In this document: one piece after another, positions 55,143-64,000 of the stretch
How positions within the stretch are numbered: the stretch's first letter is position 1
Layout: each line of letters starts with the position of its first letter
Origin: Candidatus Pantoea persica
Lineage (GTDB): Bacteria > Pseudomonadota > Gammaproteobacteria > Enterobacterales > Enterobacteriaceae
NCBI RefSeq assembly: GCF_013753875.1
Contig: NZ_SMDS01000020.1
Span: forward strand, 1-64,000
Direction: 5' to 3'
Length of the DNA stretch: 64,000 nt
Notes under the pieces: generated by a model
Told to the model about the DNA's origin: nothing
Database searches by the model: none
Seen by the model: only the letters and a program-made list of their open reading frames with translations
Program-made: the position numbers and the translations under genes

Positions 55143-55646
55143 ATGGGGTTTCTTGACAAGCTTTTCGGCAATAAACCAGAAAGCACATCTGGGACGATTG
55201 ATATTGTTGCGCCTCTGTCAGGCGAGATCGTAAACATTGAAGACGTACCGGATGTGGTATTCGCTGAGAAAATCGTTGGCGACGGCATTGCTATCAAGCC
55301 AACCGGCAATAAAATGGTTGCGCCGGTTGATGGCACCATCGGCAAGATTTTTGAAACCAACCACGCCTTTTCAATCGAGTCTGACAACGGCATCGAGCTG
55401 TTTGTCCACTTCGGTATCGATACGGTTGAGCTGAAAGGTGAAGGCTTCCGTCGTATCGCCGAAGAGGGCCAAAAGGTCAAGAAAGGCGACGTCGTGATCG
55501 AGTTTGATCTGCCGCTGCTGGAAGAGAAAGCGAAATCGACGCTGACGCCTGTGGTGATCTCCAATATGGATGAGATCAAAGAGCTGACGAAGCTTTCTGG
55601 TAAGGTTAACGTTGGCGAAACGCCGGTGATCCGCATCAAGAAGTAA
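55143..55646 (+). CDS. crr: EIIA-Glc
   Basis: 167 aa (E. coli 169; two residues shorter in the N-terminal amphipathic tail). Phosphorylated subunit of glucose uptake and central regulator of carbon metabolism. Active-site histidines are His74 and His89 ([17 protein letters not shown]). Intact, with AGGAGAA ahead and a terminator behind. Confidence 0.98.
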   Translation: MGFLDKLFGNKPESTSGTIDIVAPLSGEIVNIEDVPDVVFAEKIVGDGIAIKPTGNKMVAPVDGTIGKIFETNHAFSIESDNGIELFVHFGIDTVELKGEGFRRIAEEGQKVKKGDVVIEFDLPLLEEKAKSTLTPVVISNMDEIKELTKLSGKVNVGETPVIRIKK

Positions 55647-55660
55647 CAGCTATCGCGCAT

Positions 55661-55690
55661 AAAAAACGGTACCTCAGAGTGCCGTTTTTT
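55661..55690. terminator. crr terminator
   Basis: AAAAAACGGTAC / GTGCCGTTTTTT stem (one G-U), 6-base loop, T run; serves crr and possibly the opposing cysM remnant. Confidence 0.85.
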
Positions 55691-55714
55691 ATTGCCTTTT
55701 TCAGGCGCGCAGCG

Positions 55715-55972
55715 TCAGGCAAGCCGGTGAAAGGAGCCGAAGCGCAAAGTGTCCCGCGCGCTGCCGCTGGTGGCCTCGATCAGCCAATCGCCCGGCGCGA
55801 TGTCGCCGCGCAGCTCGGCCTGATGGATCATCGACCAAGCGTCGCGGTCTTTAACGGAGCCGGCGGGATTATTGCCTCCTAGCTTGAGCCAGATTTCGCT
55901 GCCGTTGGCAGGCGTCAGGCACTGTAGTCTGATCAGCGGCGTATTGCCGATGGTGTTTTGCAGTGTGGTCAA
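55715..55972 (-). pseudogene. cysM: cysM, N-terminal fragment of O-acetylserine sulfhydrylase B
   Basis: CysM makes cysteine or, with thiosulfate, S-sulfocysteine. The sequence after a possible TTG start (55970-55972), TLQNTIGNTPLIRLQCLTPA, runs to GNNPAGSVKDRDAWSMIHQA (PLP-lysine region) and LIEATSGS; then about 230 residues are missing and a few C-terminal-like codons end in TGA. In KLGGNN a Glu-to-Gly change also appears. The fragment could not fold into an active enzyme. Confidence 0.92.
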
Positions 55973-56001
55973 GGTGCGTTTCCCGGCGAACAAAAGCGTG
56001 C

Positions 56002-56030
56002 AAAAAAAGGGGCGGGATAAGAACCCGCCC
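56002..56030 (-). terminator. terminator between cysA and cysM
   Basis: GGGCGGG / CCCGCCC stem followed on the minus strand by seven T, just after the cysA stop; it uncouples cysM from the cysPTWA transcript. Confidence 0.85.
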
Positions 56031-56034
56031 AATA

Positions 56035-57112
<1,078 letters not shown>

Positions 57113-57123
<11 letters not shown>

Positions 57124-57988
57124 GATTTTCCTCCTGTTGCAGGCGATGCTGCTGTTGCTCTAAACGCCACTGCAACACGCTTTTCAGAAACAGTGTCACG
57201 ATTGCCATCAGGGTCAGCAGCGCGGCGGCGGTAAAGGCGCCGACCACGTTGTAATCCTGATGCAGTAATTCAACCTGAAGCGGTAAGGTGTAGGTCTCGC
57301 CGCGAATCGATCCCGAGACCACCGAGACCGCGCCAAACTCGCCAAGGGTGCGCGCGTTGGTCAGCACCACGCCGTAGAGCATCGCCCAGAGAATATTGGG
57401 CAGCGTCACGCGGCGGAACATCTGCCAACCCGATGCGCCGAGCAGCACAGCCGCCTCATCTTCATAGCTGCCCTGGCTGAGCATCACCGGCACCAGCTCG
57501 CGCACCACAAAAGGACAGGTCACGAAGACGGTGGCCAGCACCATACCGGGCCAAGCGAACATCACCTGGATGTTATGCGCGTCGAGCCAGCCGCCCGCAG
57601 GCCCGTTGATGCCCCAGAACAGCAGATACATCAAGCCCGCCACCACCGGCGAGACGGCGAAAGGAATGTCGAACAGCGTCAGCAACAGCTGGCGGCCGGG
57701 AAAGTTAAAGCGCGTCATCAGCCAGGCGAGCAGCGTGCCAAACACCAGGTTAACCGGTACGGTAATCAGCGCCACCAGCACCGTCAGCCAGATGGCGTGC
57801 AGCATGTCGCTGTCGGCCAGATTTTGAAAGGTGACGCCAAGCCCCATCCTGAAAGCTTCGTAGAAGATAGAGACCATCGGCACTACCAGCAGCAGCAGTG
57901 AGATCAGCACGCCGATGCCGATCAGCAGCCATTTGCCCCAGTTGACCGGCTGACAATCGGCGGCTTTGATGTGGAAGATATCCGCCAT
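57113..57988 (-). CDS. cysW: CysW, sulfate/thiosulfate permease subunit
   Basis: 291 aa, six predicted helices. The permease coupling motif [20 protein letters not shown] (ATPase docking loop) is present. Start overlaps the cysT stop by one base, end overlaps cysA. Intact. Works as a heterodimer with CysT. Confidence 0.96.
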
Positions 57989-58824
57989 TAGTGACCTCCC
58001 AGACGGCGGCCGAAGCGGCTCTGCAAGGTGTTAATGGCGAACAGCAGCACCAGCGACGCCGCGAGGATCACCGAGGCGATGGCGCTGGCGGCCGGGTAGT
58101 CGAACTCCTGCAGGCGCACGAAAATCATCAGCGAGGTCACCTCGGTTTTCCAGGCGATATTGCCGGCGATAAAGATCACCGCGCCGAACTCGCCGATGCT
58201 GCGGGTAAAGGAGAGCGCTGTGCCGGCCAGCAGCACGGGCGCCACTTCCGGCAGCACTACGCGGCGGAAGCTCTGCCACGGCGTCGCGCCGAGCGTCTGC
58301 GCCGCCTCTTCATATTCTGGCCCCAGCTCCTCCAGCACCGGCTGTACGGTGCGCACTACAAAGGGGATGCTGGTGAAGGCCATGGCAACGGCGATGCCGA
58401 GCCAGGTGTAAGAAACCTTGATGCCGAAGGCGTTGTAAAGCCATTCGCCATACCAGCCGTTGACGGAAAAGAGGCCCGCCAGCGTCAGGCCGGCGACCGC
58501 CGTCGGCAGGGCGAACGGCAAATCCACCAGCCCGTCCAGCAGCGTGCGGCCGGGAAAGCGATAGCGCGTCAGAATCCACGCCATAATCATGCCAAACACC
58601 GCGTTGAACAGCGACGCCACCCCCGCTGACAGCAGCGTGACCTTATAGGCCGCCACCAGTTGCAGGTTGCTGATCACCTCCCAGTACTGCGCCAGCGTCA
58701 TCTGCGACAGCTGCATCAGCAGCGCGCTGAGCGGCAGCAGCAAAATCAGGCAGGTAAACAGCAGGCTGGTGCCGAGGCTCAGCCCGAATCCAGGCAGTAC
58801 GCGCTTCTGAGTTAACGCTAACAT
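57988..58824 (-). CDS. cysT: CysT (CysU), sulfate/thiosulfate permease subunit
   Basis: 278 aa, hydrophobic, with the docking loop EEAAQTLGATPWQSFRRVVL. Overlaps cysP by one base. Intact. Ends at TAA immediately before cysW. Confidence 0.96.
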   Translation of the reverse strand: MLALTQKRVLPGFGLSLGTSLLFTCLILLLPLSALLMQLSQMTLAQYWEVISNLQLVAAYKVTLLSAGVASLFNAVFGMIMAWILTRYRFPGRTLLDGLVDLPFALPTAVAGLTLAGLFSVNGWYGEWLYNAFGIKVSYTWLGIAVAMAFTSIPFVVRTVQPVLEELGPEYEEAAQTLGATPWQSFRRVVLPEVAPVLLAGTALSFTRSIGEFGAVIFIAGNIAWKTEVTSLMIFVRLQEFDYPAASAIASVILAASLVLLFAINTLQSRFGRRLGGH

Positions 58825-59840
58825 TATCCGCGCCCCACTGACAGCAGTTGATCCAGTTCGCCGCCGCTGGCGAAGTGCGTTTTCATGGCGTTATCCCAGC
58901 CGCCGAACTGATCCTCTACGCGGAACAGCCGCGTCGACGGGAAGCGATCTTTATGCTCGCTCATCAGCTTCGGGTTGTTGACGCGATAGTAGAAGTCGGT
59001 GACGATTTGCTGCGCCTGCGGCGTATAGAGGTAGTTGAGATAGGCTTTTGCCGCATCAGCACTATGGTTGTGCCCGACGTTTTTATCCACCCTGGCCACC
59101 GAAAACTCAGCAAGAATATCGGTTTTCGGCACCACGACCTCTAACTCATCTTTGCCGTAGTGTTTACGAATGTTGTTCACCTCGGACTCGAAGCTGATCA
59201 GCACGTCCCCGAGACCACGCTCGGCGAAGGTAGTGGTCGCGCCGCGTCCGCCGGTATCGAATACCTCTACGTTCTTCAGAAACTGCGCCATAAAGGCGCG
59301 GGTTTTCGCCTCGTCTCCGCCGTTCGCCTGATTGGTGGCGCCCCAAGCTGCCAGCCAGGTGTAGCGGCCGTTGCCTGAGGTTTTCGGATTAGGAAACACC
59401 AGCTTTACGCCGGCGCGGCCCAGATCGGCCCAGTCGTAGATCTGCTTTGAATTCCCTTTGCGCACCAGGAAAGCCATAGTGGAGTAGAACGGCGAGCTGT
59501 TGTTAGGCAGACGGCTTTGCCAGTCGGCCGCAATCAGGTTGCCTTTGTCATGCAGCACCTGCACGTCGGTCACCTGGTTATAGGTCACTACATCGGCACG
59601 CAGCCCCTGCAGGATCGCCAGCGCCTGTTTGGACGAGCCAGCGTGCGACATTTTGATGGTGAGCTTGTCGTCAGGATGGCTGGCATCCCAAGATTTTACG
59701 AACGGCGCATTCAGGGCGACAAACAGCTCGCGCGCGACGTCGTACGAGCTGTTGAGCAGTTCGGTGGAGCTGGCCGCGCCCGCAAGGCTGAGCGACAAGG
59801 CGATACCGCCAACGATATTTTTCATCGTTCTTTTGGTCAT
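58824..59840 (-). CDS. cysP: CysP, periplasmic thiosulfate/sulfate-binding protein
   Basis: 338 aa. Signal peptide [20 protein letters not shown] (a downstream Met is an alternative start), mature start [15 protein letters not shown], ligand loops [15 protein letters not shown] and [20 protein letters not shown]. No frameshift or stop. Two substitutions stand out against E. coli: [12 protein letters not shown] where E. coli has EFPVAWVDKNVQ (Pro to Ser, Trp to Arg). In E. coli the operon is activated by CysB; the upstream AT-rich stretch 59860-59960 could hold its sites. Confidence 0.95.
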   Translation of the reverse strand: MTKRTMKNIVGGIALSLSLAGAASSTELLNSSYDVARELFVALNAPFVKSWDASHPDDKLTIKMSHAGSSKQALAILQGLRADVVTYNQVTDVQVLHDKGNLIAADWQSRLPNNSSPFYSTMAFLVRKGNSKQIYDWADLGRAGVKLVFPNPKTSGNGRYTWLAAWGATNQANGGDEAKTRAFMAQFLKNVEVFDTGGRGATTTFAERGLGDVLISFESEVNNIRKHYGKDELEVVVPKTDILAEFSVARVDKNVGHNHSADAAKAYLNYLYTPQAQQIVTDFYYRVNNPKLMSEHKDRFPSTRLFRVEDQFGGWDNAMKTHFASGGELDQLLSVGRG

Positions 59841-60023
59841 GAGGCACCCTGAGAAAACAAGAATTCTGGCCTGGGCCAGCGGTTTGCTCAGTGTATTTAT
59901 AACCCCACGGAAAGCAGTAGCGGTTTTATATATCGTTTGATGATTTCAAAGTCGAAAATGGCATAAGACGCCATATACGCGCGACAGGAAAGCAGCGGGC
60001 CGCTGGCGGCGACCCGCAGAGGG

Positions 60024-60781
60024 TTACAGCGCCTGCAGCTGCGTCAGCGACGGCGCGTAGAAGTAGAAGTAGCTGCCGCTGACCGGCCGGGTAAAGCGCA
60101 GCATGGCGTCGAATTTGCCGTCGCGCTCGCCGAACATGCTCAGCAGCTGCTGCTCGATATTGTAGAGCTGCGCCGCGCAGGCGAGAAAGTAGAGGCCGTG
60201 TTTGCCGCTGGCGCCGCCGTAAGGCAGGCTATGGCGCAGGATTTTCAGCCGCTTTCCCTCCTCTTTAAGGTCGACGTGCGCTAGATGCGAGGTCGCCAGG
60301 CGAGCCTCGCCCTCCAGCTCTTGATTGTCGACTTTGGTGCGGCCGATGATCGCCTCCTGCATCTCCACCGCCAGGCGGTTCCACAGGTTGAGATTGTGCT
60401 CCCAGCGCTGGGTGAAGAGATAGCTGCCGCCCGCGTCGAGCCCTCGGCGATCAGCGCCACCGCGACGCGCTCCGCGCCCTGCGGATTTTCCGTGCCGTCA
60501 ACGAAGCCTGAGAGGTCGCGATCTTCGATCCAGCGAAAGTCCTGCACCTCTTCCTGTACCGCGATGGCACCGCCTGCGCCAGCGAAAAGTTGACGTCATG
60601 ACGCAGCGACTGGATATGGATCAGCAGATCGCGCTGGGTGGCGGGCGCGACGCCCTTGCCCAGCGGCTGAAAATCCTTCAGCGCCGGCGCACACCGCCGC
60701 GATGTCGCCCTGAACGTTGGCCTCCAGCCAGATGGCGAAACGGCGGTGTTCCAGCAGAATACCGCTCTGGTAATCAGACAT
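60024..60781 (-). pseudogene. yfeX: yfeX, broken Dyp-type peroxidase
   Basis: YfeX is a cytosolic haem-binding DyP peroxidase (porphyrinogen oxidation or dehydratase reports). Start [20 protein letters not shown] at 60779-60781. A large piece is missing after [12 protein letters not shown]; the GxxDG signature [20 protein letters not shown] is present, then a frameshift near 60440 before [20 protein letters not shown]. The C-terminal part with [20 protein letters not shown] is open to TAA 60024-60026. Confidence 0.93.
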
Positions 60782-60798
60782 TGCTATGCTCTCCGTTA

Positions 60799-61441
60799 TC
60801 AAAGACTTTTCGCCCGCATCATACCAGAAAGCCGCATGGCGCAATCGCCCGAGCTTGGCTTCCAGCTTTTCAGCACCTCGTCGGATGGCATCAGGCCATC
60901 CGGTCCGTGCCGCTCGCCGCTGTAAGCGTAGGAGAGGTGCTGGCTGCCGGGCGCGCGGCATTCGACGTCGTGGCCGCTGCCGCCGGCCGCCAGCCTGCAG
61001 TTGTTGAAGGCTTTGCTGAACCTATCGCTAAAGGCGTCACCGATACGCGCGCCGTCCTATGCGGGGATATCGCTGTCCATCACCTCGATACGCTCGACGC
61101 TGCCGCCGCCGCTGATCTGCAGTTTGACCTAGCCGTCATCCAGCGCCTGCCAGAAGGCGATCACGTCCCCGTTATCGCTGCACATGCCCTGACGCAGTTT
61201 GTAGTTGCCCTTCAGTCCGTCGCTGATCGCCTCTTCTGCGCATCGCCGTCGCGCTGCCGACGCCCTGCTCAGTCGCGGTCAGCGAGGCGCCAAACCAGTT
61301 CCACGGCAGCGACGCCGACCATTGATAGCTCAAGGGGTTATACCAGCTCACCGTGGAATCGGATGAGGAACCGCCGCCGGAGCTGACGCAGCCGCTGAGC
61401 AGCGCGGCGGCCACCAGCAGCAAAGTGGGTAACGCTTTCAT
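60799..61441 (-). pseudogene. yfeY: yfeY (DUF1131) lipoprotein, broken
   Basis: Start MKALPTLLLVAAALLSGCVS at 61439-61441 (lipobox LSGC). SASLPWNWFGASLTATEQGV matches E. coli YfeY. A frameshift lies near 61240, TAG at 61130-61132 (DDG*VKLQISGGG), a second stop near 61055, and the end (SYAYSGERHGPDGLMPSDEV, LKSWK) is in yet another frame. E. coli YfeY is an RpoE-dependent envelope lipoprotein of unknown role. Confidence 0.9.
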
Positions 61442-61517
61442 GAAAACTCCTGTTAACACTGTGCCGAAAAGCAGAACTCCTTGGAGTCGCCCGTCGGCAA
61501 AAAGTTTATTCCGTCAG

Positions 61518-61876
61518 TTAATGTTGCGGCAGAAAGCAGTGGCGCAGCCTAGCGTTGACCATCAGCCACAGCAGTGCCAATCGGTCGAACAGCATCAGCA
61601 TCAGCAGCCAGGGCGAGCTAAGCAGATCGCTCGCCGCCATGCCGCGCGCCTGCCAGCCGAGATTCACCGCCAGCGAAAGCGCCAGCACCCAGCGCCAGCC
61701 CGAGCTAGAACGCCTGGCTATCGAGATAGAACAGCCCAGCAGATCGTTGCCCTGCTGGCGCGACGCGCCCGCCATCAGCAGCAATAGGTGCGCGCTAGCA
61801 GCAGCAGGATCGAACAGAAAAGAAACGGCAGCCGCAGCTGCCCTTTCGCATCATATTCCTCCGGCGGATAGTTCAC
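61518..61876 (-). pseudogene. yfeZ: yfeZ (DUF2919) membrane protein, broken
   Basis: GTG 61874-61876; NYPPEEYDAKGQLRLPFLFC and the helix SILLLLART match DUF2919. A frame break lies near 61790, TAG at 61706-61708 after SQAF (Trp likely), another break near 61690, and the final part SPWLLMLMLFDRLALLWLMV ends CFLPQH at 61518. Inner-membrane protein of unknown function. Confidence 0.85.
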
Positions 61877-61880
61877 CGCT

Positions 61881-62306
61881 TCAATACTCGCGATCTTCAA
61901 TCAGACGCTTGCCGAGCAGCAGCGAATCGACCTGCTCGTAATCGAGCTTTTCGTAAAAGGCGACCACCTGATCGTTCTCTTCGCGCACCATCAGGTTGAT
62001 TTTGGGGCAGCCGCGTGCGATCAGCTTCTTCTCCAGCCGGTTCATCAGCGCGTTGGCGAAGCCGCGCCCTTGGTAGTCGGGATAAACGGCCAGATAGTAG
62101 GCGCTGCCGCGATGGCCGTCGTAGCCGCCCATCAGCGTGCCGACCACCTCGCCGCCCACTTCAACAACCAGGAAAAGATCCGCGTCATGGTTCATCTTGC
62201 GTTCGATATCCAGCTCCGGATCGTTCCAGGGGCGTAACAAATCGCAACGCTCCCAGAGCGTGATTACCTCTTCAAAATCTTCCTGGCGGAAGGCGCGAAT
62301 TTCCAT
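61881..62306 (-). CDS. ypeA: YpeA, GNAT-family acetyltransferase
   Basis: 141 aa, the E. coli length, start [20 protein letters not shown] at 62304-62306 (an upstream in-frame ATG is less likely). Acetyl-CoA P-loop motif [20 protein letters not shown]. Intact between the dead yfeZ and amiA genes. Substrate unknown. Confidence 0.93.
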   Translation of the reverse strand: MEIRAFRQEDFEEVITLWERCDLLRPWNDPELDIERKMNHDADLFLVVEVGGEVVGTLMGGYDGHRGSAYYLAVYPDYQGRGFANALMNRLEKKLIARGCPKINLMVREENDQVVAFYEKLDYEQVDSLLLGKRLIEDREY

Positions 62307-62515
62307 CGTTTTTACCTTGCAAATAAGCACAATTTGCTGATTATCACGCATTCGGAGCCGCGCGCAACCTGCTTAACGCAGCGCGCCGGAAAAAGCGGCA
62401 AATTTCCTGTTAGCAACCTGACATACAAAGTAAAGCCCTGAAAGGGTTGCGGGGTCACGGCGAACAAAACGTTACGATATAGTACCTTGCACGATTTTCG
62501 CTAATGGACCTGCAC

Positions 62516-64000
<1,485 letters not shown>

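Overview
The window is chromosomal DNA of a gammaproteobacterium of the order Enterobacterales, most likely an Erwinia/Pantoea relative (Erwiniaceae). Gene order follows the E. coli 52-55 min region: fadJI - mlaA, then a ccm cluster, yfdC-argW, ypdK-alaC-ypdAB, glk, ypeC-mntH-nupC, alaX/alaW tRNAs - yfeC - gltX, valXY-lysV tRNAs, yfeR-yfeH-ypeB-ligA-zipA-cysZ-cysK-ptsH-ptsI-crr-cysM-cysAWTP-yfeX-yfeY-yfeZ-ypeA-amiA-hemF. An indolepyruvate decarboxylase gene (ipdC) beside glk and an FNT channel gene fit a plant- or insect-associated Erwiniaceae strain. The family is inferred from protein similarity recalled from memory, not from a search.

The striking property is massive, recent gene decay. 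About 20 kb of core coding sequence is intact without a single frameshift or internal stop: mlaA, a usp gene, glk, mntH, nupC, gltX, yfeH, ligA, zipA, cysZ, cysK, ptsHI-crr, cysPTWA, ypeA, hemF and a cysteine-dioxygenase-like gene. Nearly everything else still aligns end to end with a known protein but carries nonsense codons, small indels or large internal deletions. Dead systems include fatty-acid beta-oxidation (fadJI), cytochrome c maturation (ccmABFGHI, with ccmCDE gone), alaC, the YpdAB two-component system, ipdC, an organosulfur cluster, an EmrAB-type pump, cysM, yfeX/Y/Z and amiA. The clean split between intact core genes and broken accessory genes argues for relaxed selection in a host-restricted lineage rather than sequencing error. 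No insertion sequence or transposase was recognised.

Layout. 1-79: TC repeat abutting fadJ. 80-8.3 kb: fadJI, mlaA, ccm. 8.5-9.6 kb: yfdC and tRNA-Arg(CCT). 9.6-19.1 kb: remnant of an argW-integrated lambdoid prophage (broken intS, small early-region genes, a recE/yqaJ/recT recombination module, no structural genes). 19.3-30 kb: mostly dead transporters, regulators, lipoproteins, alaC and ypdAB. 30-36.7 kb: glk, dead ipdC/AKR/ypeC, intact mntH and nupC. 36.8-40.8 kb: organosulfur cluster. 40.8-44.7 kb: tRNAs, FNT, yfeC, gltX. 44.9-64 kb: largely conserved core block with scattered pseudogenes, ending inside hemF.

How the survivors fit together: the cell keeps glucose uptake and phosphorylation (PTS, Glk), nucleoside and Mn2+ import, sulfate/thiosulfate import plus CysK for cysteine synthesis, DNA ligation, division (ZipA), Glu-tRNA synthesis, outer-membrane lipid asymmetry and haem synthesis. 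It has lost the local capacity for c-type cytochromes, beta-oxidation, several sensors and most accessory metabolism. Two secondary signals stand out: a high density of the normally avoided tetranucleotide CTAG, which underlies many of the amber stops, and two tRNA genes whose encoded CCA end has become CTA. I found no convincing novel defence or other undescribed system.
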